From: Pseudomonas sp. MYb185
GTDB lineage: Bacteria; Pseudomonadota; Gammaproteobacteria; Pseudomonadales; Pseudomonadaceae
DNA: 64,000 nt
Assembly (NCBI RefSeq): GCF_002979975.1
Contig: NZ_PCQD01000004.1
Span: 130,486-194,485 of the forward strand
Direction of reading: 5' to 3'
The position numbers and the translations under genes are program-made. The notes below the pieces were generated by a model, which was not told the DNA's origin, searched no databases, and worked only from the letters and a program-made list of their open reading frames with translations. This document shows, in pieces, positions 8,044-16,234 of the stretch (position 1 is the first letter of the stretch; every line of letters starts with the position of its first letter).

Positions 8044-8973
8044 ATGGGATTGGACGACGCCCTGATATTCACTCGGGTAGTGGAGTGTCACAGTTTTACC
8101 AGCGCGGCGCTGACGTTGGGTATGCAGAAATCCACCGTCAGTCGGCGTATTGCGCAACTGGAAGAGCGCCTTGGTGTGCGCCTGCTCAACCGCACCACGC
8201 GCAAGCTGCGCCTGACCGAAGTCGGCCAGGCCTATTACGAGCGTTGCCGGCAGATCATGCAGGAGTTTGCCGAGGCCGAGCAGGCCATCATGCAATTGCA
8301 GCGCGAGCCCACCGGTTTGTTGCGTATCAGCTCACCGATCGAGTTCGGCCAGCTGTTTCTCGGCGGGGTAGTGGGCGACTTCATGCGCCGTTACCCGGCG
8401 ATCCAGGTCGAGGTCGAGCTGACCACCAGAGTGGTCGATCCGGTCGAGGAGGGCATGGATATCGTTATCCACCGTGGTCGGCCACAGGATTCCAGCCTGG
8501 TGGCACGGCCGATGATGCAGAGCCCACGGCAGCTGTTTGCCAGTCCGGCATACCTGGCCGAGCATGGTGTGCCGGAGAAGCCCGAGGACCTGTTGCAGCA
8601 CCGCTGTATCCACACACTGATGGATGACGGGCGCAAATGGCACTTTCTGGAACCGGCGGTGAGTGTGGCGATCACCCCGGTGCTGACCATCAACAACATC
8701 ACCTTCGCCCGTGAGGCGGCTCTGTCCGGCGCCGGGGTGATCAATGTGCCGGCGTTCATTGCCGAAGCCTTTGTCGAGCAGGGCACGCTGTGTCGGGTAC
8801 TGGAGCATTGCGTGCTACCCTCCACCGAGCTGTTTGCGCTGTATCCATCGCGGCGTTTCCAGGCGATGAAGGTGAAGGCCTTTATCGACTACATGATCGA
8901 ACAGCTGCGTGAGCGGCTGAATGTCGGGGTGGAGGAGCATGATGATCCACTGGTAAAATTGCCTTCTACCTGA
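8044..8973 (+). CDS. LysR-family transcriptional regulator
   Basis: The 309-residue product starts at ATG 8044, with AGGAA 7 nt upstream. The N-terminal winged helix-turn-helix covers about residues 1-60 (SFTSAALTLGMQKSTVSRRIAQLEERLGVRLL in segments). The effector domain (about 90-295) has the PBP2 fold typical of the CrgA/DhcR-like group (GLLRISSPIEFGQLFL, VAITPVLTINN). It is divergent from the emrAB-like operon, with both starts in a 102-nt gap, so it most likely controls that operon and itself; the inducer is unknown. Context equals PA3135 in P. aeruginosa. Confidence 0.92.
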   Translation: MGLDDALIFTRVVECHSFTSAALTLGMQKSTVSRRIAQLEERLGVRLLNRTTRKLRLTEVGQAYYERCRQIMQEFAEAEQAIMQLQREPTGLLRISSPIEFGQLFLGGVVGDFMRRYPAIQVEVELTTRVVDPVEEGMDIVIHRGRPQDSSLVARPMMQSPRQLFASPAYLAEHGVPEKPEDLLQHRCIHTLMDDGRKWHFLEPAVSVAITPVLTINNITFAREAALSGAGVINVPAFIAEAFVEQGTLCRVLEHCVLPSTELFALYPSRRFQAMKVKAFIDYMIEQLRERLNVGVEEHDDPLVKLPST

Positions 8974-9018
8974 GCTACTTACCTGGCCCGCTGGGGGCCG
9001 CTGTTACCGAGATATTCC

Positions 9019-10506
9019 ATGACCGTGCGTACCCGTATTGCTCCGTCACCCACCGGAGATCCCCATGTAGGCACTGCCTATATTGCCCTGTTCAACCAGT
9101 GCTTCGCCCGCCAGCATGGCGGCCAGTTCGTCCTGCGGATCGAGGACACCGACCAGGTGCGCTCCAGTGCCGAGTCGGAGCAGCAGATTCTCGACTCGCT
9201 GCGCTGGCTGGGCCTGGACTGGGACGAAGGCCCGGATGTCGGCGGCCCCCACGGCCCGTACCGACAGAGCGAGCGTAGCGCAATCTACCATGAGCACAGC
9301 GAACAACTGATCGCCAAGGGCCATGCCTTCCGCTGTTTCTGCAGCGCTGAGCGCCTGGACAAGCTGCGTGCCGAGCAGATGGCCAACAAGCAGACTCCCG
9401 GCTACGACGGCCATTGCCTGCACCTGAGCGAGCAGGAGGTGGCGCAGCGGGTCGCCGCTGGCGAGCCCCATGTGGTGCGCATGAAAGTCCCCGGTACCGG
9501 CGTGTGCAAGGTGCAGGACATGCTGCGCGGCGAGATCGAGATCCCGTGGGAGCAGGTCGACATGCAGGTGCTGATGAAGGCCGATGGTCTGCCCACCTAT
9601 CACCTGGCCAACGTGGTGGATGATCATCTGATGCAGATCACCCATGTGCTGCGTGGCGAGGAGTGGATCAACTCGGCGCCCAAGCACATTCTGCTGTATC
9701 GCTATTTTGGCTGGGACATGCCGCAGCTGTGCCACATGCCGCTGCTGCGCAACCCGGACAAGAGCAAGCTGTCCAAGCGCAAGAACCCGACCAGCATCAT
9801 CTTCTACCAGCGCATGGGCTATCTGCCACAGGCGCTGCTCAACTACCTGGGTCGCATGGGCTGGTCGATGCCGGATGAGCGCGAAAAGTTCTCCCTGGAC
9901 GAGATGGTCGAGCATTTCGATATCCAGCGGGTATCGCTCGGCGGGCCGATCTTCGATGTGGAGAAGCTGGCCTGGCTGAACGGGCAGTGGATTCGCGACC
10001 TGTCGGAACAGGATTTTGTCGATGCGGTGCAGACCTGGGCGCTCAACAGCGATTACCTGCGTCCGCTGGTGCCGCTGGTGCAGAGCCGCGTGGAAACCTT
10101 CAGCGAGCTGCTGCCGCTGGCTGGCTTCTTCATGACTGGCAAGCTGGAGCTGGACCCGGCGCAGTTCGCACACAAGAAGCTGTCTCAGGATGAGGTCCGT
10201 CAGGTACTACAACTGCTGTTGTGGAAGCTGGAGGCGTTGCGCCAGTGGGACAAGGAGGGCATCACCGCCAGCATCCAGCAGGTAGCCGAAGGGGTGCAGC
10301 TCAAGCTGCGCGACCTGATGCCGCTGCTGTTCGTGGCCATCACCGGGCAGGCCAGTTCGGTCTCGGTGCTCGACGCCATGGCCCACCTGGGACCGGACCT
10401 GAGCCGCTTCCGTTTGCGCCAGGCCCTGGAATTGCTGGGCGGCGCCTCGAAGAAGGAAGTCAAAGCCTGGGAAAAGCTGCTGGCCGATTTTGCCAGCGCC
10501 CAATAA
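9019..10506 (+). CDS. gltX: Glutamyl-tRNA synthetase
   Basis: The 495-residue class Ib aminoacyl-tRNA synthetase charges tRNA-Glu with glutamate in the cytoplasm. The HIGH-like signature is HVGT at residues 16-19 ([14 protein letters not shown]), and the KMSKS-like loop is KLSKRKNPT near residue 252. FCFCSAERL-type Cys residues of the zinc-binding insert region are seen in the segment around 100-125 ([14 protein letters not shown]). The length is normal for the family. Downstream lie tRNA-Ala, tRNA-Glu and tRNA-Ala, so the enzyme is encoded beside one copy of its own substrate; the tRNAs have a separate promoter. Confidence 0.97.
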   Translation: MTVRTRIAPSPTGDPHVGTAYIALFNQCFARQHGGQFVLRIEDTDQVRSSAESEQQILDSLRWLGLDWDEGPDVGGPHGPYRQSERSAIYHEHSEQLIAKGHAFRCFCSAERLDKLRAEQMANKQTPGYDGHCLHLSEQEVAQRVAAGEPHVVRMKVPGTGVCKVQDMLRGEIEIPWEQVDMQVLMKADGLPTYHLANVVDDHLMQITHVLRGEEWINSAPKHILLYRYFGWDMPQLCHMPLLRNPDKSKLSKRKNPTSIIFYQRMGYLPQALLNYLGRMGWSMPDEREKFSLDEMVEHFDIQRVSLGGPIFDVEKLAWLNGQWIRDLSEQDFVDAVQTWALNSDYLRPLVPLVQSRVETFSELLPLAGFFMTGKLELDPAQFAHKKLSQDEVRQVLQLLLWKLEALRQWDKEGITASIQQVAEGVQLKLRDLMPLLFVAITGQASSVSVLDAMAHLGPDLSRFRLRQALELLGGASKKEVKAWEKLLADFASAQ

Positions 10507-10542
10507 ATTTGGCCTTAAGTTGCTGTTTTACGTAATTTTCTG

Positions 10543-10571
10543 TTGACAGCTTCGGGCCATAGACCTAATAT
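10543..10571 (+). promoter_or_regulatory. sigma-70 promoter of the tRNA-Ala/Glu/Ala operon
   Basis: A perfect TTGACA (10543-10548) and TAATAT (10566-10571) are separated by 17 nt and followed by the GC-rich discriminator GCGCCCC. Transcription would start about 12 nt before tRNA-Ala. This is one of the clearest promoters in the window. Confidence 0.9.
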
Positions 10572-10589
10572 GCGCCCCGTCCAGAAGAC

Positions 10590-10665
10590 GGGGCTATAGC
10601 TCAGCTGGGAGAGCGCCTGCATGGCATGCAGGAGGTCTGCGGTTCGATCCCGCATAGCTCCACCA
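10590..10665 (+). tRNA. tRNA-Ala (GGC), first copy
   Basis: A 76-nt tRNA with acceptor GGGGCTA/TAGCTCC, D-arm GCTCAGCTGGGAGAGC, anticodon stem-loop CTGCATGGCATGCAG with anticodon GGC, T-arm GGTTCGATCC and encoded ACCA. It is identical to the copy at 10886-10961. Confidence 0.97.
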
Positions 10666-10769
10666 ATTTTTGGTCATCGCTTGTCGGTGACCTGTTTTAC
10701 ACTAGCCGGTATGCAGCAGTGCATATCAGGTGATGAGACGATACCAGCATCGTTTCGAGAAGGGTTTGC

Positions 10770-10845
10770 GTCCCCTTCGTCTAGTGGCCTAGGACACCGC
10801 CCTTTCACGGCGGTAACAGGGGTTCGAGTCCCCTAGGGGACGCCA
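10770..10845 (+). tRNA. tRNA-Glu (TTC), second copy
   Basis: A 76-nt tRNA identical to the one on the opposite strand at 665-740: acceptor GTCCCCT/AGGGGAC, anticodon loop CTTTCAC (anticodon TTC), encoded GCCA end. It is the middle gene of the tRNA operon after gltX. Confidence 0.97.
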
Positions 10846-10885
10846 TCTTTACCGACACAGCAATGTGTCACGGTCGCAAGACCAC

Positions 10886-10961
10886 GGGGCTATAGCTCAG
10901 CTGGGAGAGCGCCTGCATGGCATGCAGGAGGTCTGCGGTTCGATCCCGCATAGCTCCACCA
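10886..10961 (+). tRNA. tRNA-Ala (GGC), second copy
   Basis: Same 76-nt sequence as 10590-10665, with anticodon GGC. It is the last gene of the tRNA operon; a strong terminator begins 10 nt downstream. Confidence 0.97.
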
Positions 10962-10970
10962 TTTTTTAAA

Positions 10971-11001
10971 GGGCCGACACTTGTTGTCGGTCCTTTTTTT
11001 T
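10971..11001 (+). terminator. Rho-independent terminator of the tRNA operon
   Basis: A 9-bp stem (GGGCCGACA with TGTCGGTCC, one G-U pair), a 5-nt loop and eight consecutive T. It ends the rightward tRNA operon just before the convergent TetR gene. Confidence 0.9.
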
Positions 11002-11015
11002 GTCCGCAATTTTCG

Positions 11016-11594
11016 CTACGTCTTGCTTCGATCATGCACCTGCAGATGCCCAAGCACGGATTCGACCAGTGCTCCAAGCTGGTCCGGTTTCATCAGCTCC
11101 TCTGGAAGCAATCGGTCGATCAGCAGCTGGGACAACCCATGGACCAGGGCCCAGGCGGCGAGGGTGCCACTCTGCTCCTGATCGGTAGCGGCAGTCTGAC
11201 TCCGCAGCAGTCCGAAAGCGGCGCCGGCTGCATCAGCCAATAGCTCGGGCTTCTTCCGGTCCAGCTCGGGACTGAACATCAGTTTGTAAAGCGACGGATT
11301 GCCAATGGCAAAGCTGACATAGGCCTGCCCCATGTCCATCAGAGTGTCATCCTTCCCCTCCTGTGCGCGCAGGCGTCTGGCCAGCTCGTTAAAGCCGTCC
11401 GTCGCCAACGCCATCAATAACGTCTCCCGGTTGGCGAAGTGCCGGTAGGGCGCGGCATGGGAAACCCCGACGCGACGCGCCAACTCGCGCAGGCTCACGG
11501 CGCTTGCACCGTTCTGTTCAAGGGCATCCCGGGCTGCGTTCAATAGCGCCCCGCGCAGGTCGCCATGATGGTAATCAGATTCTTTGGTTTTCAA
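11016..11594 (-). CDS. TetR/AcrR-family transcriptional regulator
   Basis: The 192-residue product has an N-terminal DNA-binding domain of about residues 10-60 (ALLNAARDALEQNGASAVSL, then RVGVSHAAPYRHFANRETLL) and a helical ligand-binding domain with a WHG-like segment (AWALVHGLSQLLIDRLL). The start appears to be a TTG (complement 11592-11594); an in-frame TAG lies five codons upstream and no ATG is available nearby. That start lies inside the left arm of an inverted repeat (see findings). The gene is divergent from the DoxX-carotenoid oxygenase pair with only 60 nt between starts, so control of that pair and of itself is likely. Confidence 0.9.
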   Translation of the reverse strand: MKTKESDYHHGDLRGALLNAARDALEQNGASAVSLRELARRVGVSHAAPYRHFANRETLLMALATDGFNELARRLRAQEGKDDTLMDMGQAYVSFAIGNPSLYKLMFSPELDRKKPELLADAAGAAFGLLRSQTAATDQEQSGTLAAWALVHGLSQLLIDRLLPEELMKPDQLGALVESVLGHLQVHDRSKT

Positions 11595-11641
11595 TGTTGA
11601 CAGTGCCTACTTTTGGGTTCAATGTTTATGGTGTCTACATT
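11593..11641. promoter_or_regulatory. Candidate TetR operator (inverted repeat) with embedded TTGACA
   Basis: Arms AATGTTGACA (11593-11602) and TGTCTACATT (11632-11641) match with one internal mismatch (AATGTnGACA / TGTCnACATT), separated by 29 nt. TTGACA at 11597-11602 could be a -35 hexamer, with a poor -10 near 11620. The repeat spans the whole intergenic space of a TetR regulator and its divergent neighbour. The spacing is wide for one TetR dimer, so it may represent two half-related sites. Assignment is inferred from position and symmetry. Confidence 0.4.
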
Positions 11642-11654
11642 ACCGGAGGCGGCC

Positions 11655-12173
11655 ATGATTTTCTTCCTTTCTTTACTCATTCTCACTGGCCTCGCCTGGC
11701 TAGCTGGCCGTATGGGCATGACTTCCCTGCGTGAAGGGCGTGCGTGCATGAGATTGGCACTCACTGTGGCATTGGTGTTTTTTGGCGCAGACCACCTGCT
11801 CACCCCGCAGCGCTACCTGCCGATGATTGACAGCTGGCTGCCCTGGGCAGGCACCGTTGTCGCTCTGACCGGCATCTGCGAAATCGCCGGGGGCTTGGGG
11901 CTGTTAATGCCCGGGCTACGTCGATGGGCGGGTGCGCTGCTGGCGGTGTACTTCATTGCGGTGTTCCCCGCCAATGTGCATAACGCCCTGCAGGGTTTGA
12001 GCGTAGACGGCTTGCCCGCCAGTGAATGGTACTACTGGGTACGGCTTGGATTTCAGCCGTTGGCAGTCTGGTGGGCGCTATTCAGCGCCGGACTTTTACG
12101 CTGGCCCTTCGCTGGTGGGTCGGATCTCAGCTTGCGCCCGACACCCACGCATAGGAGACACCATCATGGTTAA
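11655..12173 (+). CDS. DoxX-like four-helix membrane protein
   Basis: Start ATG 11655 is chosen because GGAGG (11645-11649) precedes it by 5 nt; in-frame ATGs at 11622 and 11628 lack such a site. The 172-residue product has about four hydrophobic segments: FFLSLLILTGLAWLAG, LALTVALVFFGADHLL, VALTGICEIAGGLGLLMPG and WAGALLAVYFIAVFPANVH. The segment FFGADHLLTP...EIAGGLGLL resembles the DoxX/DoxD-like fold (Pfam DoxX group). It overlaps the carotenoid oxygenase gene by 8 nt, so the two are translationally coupled. DoxX-like proteins are often linked to redox or quinone-related membrane functions; the actual role here is unknown. Confidence 0.75.
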   Translation: MIFFLSLLILTGLAWLAGRMGMTSLREGRACMRLALTVALVFFGADHLLTPQRYLPMIDSWLPWAGTVVALTGICEIAGGLGLLMPGLRRWAGALLAVYFIAVFPANVHNALQGLSVDGLPASEWYYWVRLGFQPLAVWWALFSAGLLRWPFAGGSDLSLRPTPTHRRHHHG

Positions 12174-13587
12174 TACCGGAAGTGCGCTTGGATTCACAAC
12201 CCTGGGTCAGGAGTTGACGGAAGTCGAACTGCATGGGCGCGGCCAGGTACCCGAGTGGCTTGAAGGCGACCTGTTGCGCACCGGACCGGCACAGTTTGAG
12301 GTAGGCAAAGCGTCTTATCGGCACTGGTTTGACGGTCTTGCGATGCTGTACCGGTTCCATTTTCAGGAAGGACGCGTGGTCTATTCCAATCGCTATTTGC
12401 AAAGCAACGCCTACCTGAAGGCCAAGGCCGCCGGTGCACCCTACAGTCCTGAGTTCGCCACCAACCCGCGGCCGACTCTGTTACAGAGATTGCGGCTCGT
12501 CGCGCGAGCGGGTTCAGGCGACAACGCCAACGTCAATACCAGCCGGATCGGCACCCACACTGTGGCATTAACGGAAACGCCCCAGCCAGTCGCCTTCGAC
12601 CCGGCCAGCCTGGCAACCCTGGACAGTCGCACGCTGCTGCCATCACTACCGGGGCAGGTCACCACCGCCCATCCGCACTTCGATGCGCGTCGCCAGTGCC
12701 AGTACAACTACCTGCTGGAGTTCGGGCGGGTGAGCAAGTACCGCCTCTACCGCATTGATGCCGGGGCAACACAGGCGCAACTGGTGGCCACGCTCGACAC
12801 GCAACGCCCGGCCTACATGCACTCATTCGGTATGAGTCAGCGTTATCTGGTGCTGACCGAGTTCCCGCTGGTCACCAATCCCCTGCGCTTCCTGCTCAGG
12901 AACCGGCCGTTCATCCAGAATTACCGCTGGGAGCCAGAGCGGGGCACCCTGTTCCATGTGATCGACAAGGACACTGGTCAGGTCATGAAAACCGCCCGGT
13001 CAGAACCGTTCTTTGCCTTTCACCACGTCAATGCCTTCGAGCGGGACGGGAAGCTCTGCGTAGATATCATTGCCTTCCCCGATCCTTCGGTGATCGACGA
13101 ACTGTACCTGGAGCACCTCAGGTCCGGGGCACCCACGAAGGTAGCGGGAAAACTGACCCGCTTCACCATTGACCTGGATGGCGATGACGACGAGGTGGTA
13201 TCACGAACACTGGCAGACGCGGCACTGGAATTGCCCCGCTTTGATTACCGTCGCCGTGCGGGACAACCTTACCGCTACGTGTACGCGGCGGGGACAGGTC
13301 CCAATGCAACATTCATTGATGCGTTGATCCGGATTGACCTCGAGACGGGGAAGGAGACAGCCTGGCATGAAGCGGACTGTTACCCAGGCGAGCCGGTATT
13401 CGTACCCAGGCCCGAAGCCCAGGATGAAGACGACGGCGTCATTCTGTCCGTGGTGCTGGATGCCAAGGTCGGTCGATCATTTCTTATCGTTCTGGACGCG
13501 GCGAGCTGGACAGAGCAGGCACGGCTCGAGGTGCCACACCCGGTGCCGTTTGGCTTCCATGGCAACTTCTTTGCGTCAGCGGCCTAG
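12166..13587 (+). CDS. Carotenoid oxygenase family dioxygenase (RPE65/CCD/NOV type)
   Basis: The 473-residue product belongs to the seven-bladed beta-propeller Fe(II) dioxygenases that cleave carotenoids, apocarotenoids or stilbenes. The four iron ligands are recognisable in context: a His of TTAHPHFD (about residue 169), MHSFG (about 219), FAFHHVNAFE (about 287) and FGFHGNFF (about 465). GDLLRTGPAQFEVG near residue 35 is the usual N-terminal blade signature. ATG 12166 follows ATAGGAGAC. The gene overlaps the DoxX-like gene upstream and the end of the convergent OprD gene by 4 nt. No carotenoid biosynthesis gene is nearby, so the substrate could be an imported plant or algal compound. Confidence 0.92.
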   Translation: MVNTGSALGFTTLGQELTEVELHGRGQVPEWLEGDLLRTGPAQFEVGKASYRHWFDGLAMLYRFHFQEGRVVYSNRYLQSNAYLKAKAAGAPYSPEFATNPRPTLLQRLRLVARAGSGDNANVNTSRIGTHTVALTETPQPVAFDPASLATLDSRTLLPSLPGQVTTAHPHFDARRQCQYNYLLEFGRVSKYRLYRIDAGATQAQLVATLDTQRPAYMHSFGMSQRYLVLTEFPLVTNPLRFLLRNRPFIQNYRWEPERGTLFHVIDKDTGQVMKTARSEPFFAFHHVNAFERDGKLCVDIIAFPDPSVIDELYLEHLRSGAPTKVAGKLTRFTIDLDGDDDEVVSRTLADAALELPRFDYRRRAGQPYRYVYAAGTGPNATFIDALIRIDLETGKETAWHEADCYPGEPVFVPRPEAQDEDDGVILSVVLDAKVGRSFLIVLDAASWTEQARLEVPHPVPFGFHGNFFASAA

Positions 13588-14930
13588 AACATCCCCTTGA
13601 GGGGATATTCCACCGCCAAGCGAAACTGGTCGGTGTCCAGTTCCGCCTGATCGGTGTTGCCACGGTGCGTTGCGTGCCGTGCACTGATGACCACTCCCCT
13701 GGCCGCCCCGCTCTGCACGACGTAACGGGCTTCAAGGTCGCGCTCCCAATGCCGTCCGCTACGGCCGTAACCCAGATAGGCATAGCCGCCGTTGGGGTCC
13801 ACATTGCTACCGTTGATGCCGCTGCCGCGAATATAGGCCGCGTTGAAGCTCAAGCCGGGAATGCCGTAGCCAGCCATAGCCAGGTCGTAGCGGATCTGCC
13901 ATGAGGCTTCGTTCGGGCCGTTGAAATCAGACAGCGCCATCGCGTTGGTGAGGTAGATTGCACCCCGGGTAACGTAATCGAATGGTGTATCCCCATGCAC
14001 CTTCTGATATCCCAGCGAGAGGCTATGGGCTCCGCGTGAATAGGTGCTCATCAGGCTCCAGGTGGTGTTGTCGATATCCCCCGAACGCGCTTCATCCGTG
14101 TCCTGTGTGCGATACAGGTTCAGGTTGAAGGACAGCATCTGCTTATCATCGATCGGCCAGGCGTACGCCCCAGCCAGATAATGTTGCCGCCAGGTCCCTT
14201 CGTACAGCGCGCTATAAAGCGTCAGGTCAAGGCGCTCTATGCCATCATAGCTGCCACCAAAAAAGCGAAACGAATTGCCCTGCCGCCCATTGGAATAGTT
14301 CACTACGAATCCATCGTTATGGCTGCTGGCATTACGGTCAGTGCTTTCAGTGAAGCTACCACCGTTCAGGGTCAGGTTGTTCCACTCCTGGCTGGTCACC
14401 AACCAGCCAGTGGCGGTTTCGGGCAGCAAGCGGCTATCGGATGAACCGAATACCGGTGTTTTCACCCGTTGCTCGCCATACTTCAATACAGTGGAAGACA
14501 GCCGCAGCTTCGCCGCTGCGCCGGCGCGCCCGTAATCATCCTTGGGGTGACCGTCGTTATCCACGGAAAGCAGGCGTGCTTTGCCTGCACGGCCGCCGCC
14601 GCTATCCAGTTTCACTCCGAGGTAGGCGTGGGCATCGAGACCGAAGCCGACCGGGCCTTGGGTGAACCCTGAGGTATAGCTGCCCATCAGCCCATAGCCC
14701 CATTCTTCCGCCAGGTCACTGCGCTCGCTGCGCGGTTTGACGGCATTGCGCGCGGCTCCGTTCAGCCCGCCGTTACGGTAAGCGCGGCGGTCGTAGACGG
14801 TACGGTTCAGCAGATCCCAGGTGCTGTCTTCAGCGAAGCCCGCCGCATGCTCCTGAGCCCCAGCGCACACCATCAATGGCAGGCAGGTGAGCGCCAATCC
14901 CTGTATCCAGTAACCAAGCTGCCTGTTCAC
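13584..14930 (-). CDS. OprD-family outer-membrane porin
   Basis: The 448-residue product starts at GTG (complement 14928-14930) with AAGG 7 nt before. A signal peptide covers about residues 1-25 (LALTCLPLMVCAGA). The mature part has the OprD hallmarks: FAEDSTWDLLNRTVYDRRAYRNG near the N-terminus, FTQGPVGFGLDAHAYLGVKLD, and a C-terminal aromatic-rich strand ending in Phe (VEYPLKGMF). OprD members form 18-stranded monomeric channels for small carboxylates, amino acids or aromatics. The gene is 9 nt downstream of the DUF1624 gene and convergent with the carotenoid oxygenase gene. A role in taking up that enzyme's substrate is inference. Confidence 0.93.
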   Translation of the reverse strand: MNRQLGYWIQGLALTCLPLMVCAGAQEHAAGFAEDSTWDLLNRTVYDRRAYRNGGLNGAARNAVKPRSERSDLAEEWGYGLMGSYTSGFTQGPVGFGLDAHAYLGVKLDSGGGRAGKARLLSVDNDGHPKDDYGRAGAAAKLRLSSTVLKYGEQRVKTPVFGSSDSRLLPETATGWLVTSQEWNNLTLNGGSFTESTDRNASSHNDGFVVNYSNGRQGNSFRFFGGSYDGIERLDLTLYSALYEGTWRQHYLAGAYAWPIDDKQMLSFNLNLYRTQDTDEARSGDIDNTTWSLMSTYSRGAHSLSLGYQKVHGDTPFDYVTRGAIYLTNAMALSDFNGPNEASWQIRYDLAMAGYGIPGLSFNAAYIRGSGINGSNVDPNGGYAYLGYGRSGRHWERDLEARYVVQSGAARGVVISARHATHRGNTDQAELDTDQFRLAVEYPLKGMF

Positions 14931-14939
14931 CAGCAGGCC

Positions 14940-16139
14940 TTAGAAATACTTCAGCCAGGTGATATCGCGACGGCGCTGCTTGAGCTGCGCGAACCAGCGG
15001 GTAGGGAAGTAAAGCACGGCCGACAACAGTACTGCCCAAAGCCAGATACCTGCGAGGCTATCGAAGCCGTAGTAGTTGCCCTGGTTCAGCCCCCAGATTT
15101 GCACCGCTATCAGGTAAAGGGCCTTGAGCACCAGCAAATGCAGCACGTAGAAGAACATCGGCGCGCCGCCATACAGCGAAAGCACCTTCAGTGTGGGACG
15201 CCCTTCGAGTTGCTGGAACCAGGCGAGCAGCAGGAAGCCGACGCCGATGGTTGGCATCAGGAACATCAGGGAAGGTGGGTACTTGGTGAGTGACATGAAG
15301 CTCATGAAGGTGCGTATGCCATCCTCCATGGTGTTCCACGGCTTGTCACCATAGACATTCAAATAGCGGATGAGGACGAAGCCCACCAGCAAACCGATAC
15401 CCCAGGTCAGGAGACGGCGGGCCCGTTGCTCTGGGTCGGAATCGCGGGCGAACCACGGTCCGGCGCAGTAGCCCAGGGCGATAACGCCGATCCAGGGCAG
15501 GATAGGGTAGGTGGTACGCGCGCGCGTGTGCTCGGTGATTTCGAGGAACGAACGCTGGTGCAGGATCGACCAGATCTCGAAGAAGGGTGAATCTGCGGTC
15601 AGCACGATACCATCGAGTAGGTTGTGTCCGGCAACGATAATGAAACCCAGCACCGCCAAGGCTGCACGCGGCATGTGGATAAGGGCAGCCAGAATGATCA
15701 TGCTCAGACCAATGGCCCAGATGACTTGCAGCCACAGGGTAGGTGGTATGAAGGTGGCGTTCCAGGCGAAGTTCACCAGGGTCAGCTCGAGGAATACGAG
15801 GAACACCCCGCGCTTGAGCAAGAACGTCGATACTTCGCTGCGGCTGTGGGATTGTCCGTACAGCCATGCCGAAAGGCCGGTCAGGAATATGAATACCGGC
15901 GCGCAGACCATGCTGCTGATACGCGTGAGAAAGAGCTCCGGTGGTGTGCTGACCGGATCCATGGGGTCACTTACCTGAACATGCAGGAAAAACGTCTCCC
16001 GCACATGATCGACGAGCATGAACAGCATGACCAGCCCGCGCAACGCGTCGATTGCAAGCATTCGCGTGTGTGCCTGCGTCTTGGCTTGAGGGGACAGAAG
16101 TGTGCCGGGTGGAAGCGTCGTGGCGGCGGGGTTGGTCAT
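14940..16139 (-). CDS. DUF1624 / heparan-alpha-glucosaminide N-acetyltransferase-like membrane protein
   Basis: The 399-residue inner-membrane protein has about ten hydrophobic segments. The N-terminal motif RMLAIDALRGLVMLFMLVDH and the following SSMVCAPVFIFLTGLSAWLYG are typical of the DUF1624/HGSNAT/YeiB group. HGSNAT relatives transfer acetyl groups from cytoplasmic acetyl-CoA to substrates across the membrane; for bacterial members the substrate is generally unknown. The first His of LVDHVRETF is a candidate catalytic residue by analogy. The OprD gene follows at 9 nt spacing, so both are probably one operon. Confidence 0.85.
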   Translation of the reverse strand: MTNPAATTLPPGTLLSPQAKTQAHTRMLAIDALRGLVMLFMLVDHVRETFFLHVQVSDPMDPVSTPPELFLTRISSMVCAPVFIFLTGLSAWLYGQSHSRSEVSTFLLKRGVFLVFLELTLVNFAWNATFIPPTLWLQVIWAIGLSMIILAALIHMPRAALAVLGFIIVAGHNLLDGIVLTADSPFFEIWSILHQRSFLEITEHTRARTTYPILPWIGVIALGYCAGPWFARDSDPEQRARRLLTWGIGLLVGFVLIRYLNVYGDKPWNTMEDGIRTFMSFMSLTKYPPSLMFLMPTIGVGFLLLAWFQQLEGRPTLKVLSLYGGAPMFFYVLHLLVLKALYLIAVQIWGLNQGNYYGFDSLAGIWLWAVLLSAVLYFPTRWFAQLKQRRRDITWLKYF

Positions 16140-16234
16140 GTACGCGGTGTCCAGGAGAATGCATGGGGCGCAGATGTTATATTATATCTATTGCTTTGCA
16201 AATGACTGTGCAGCCAATGCTCATGTCCGGGCTA

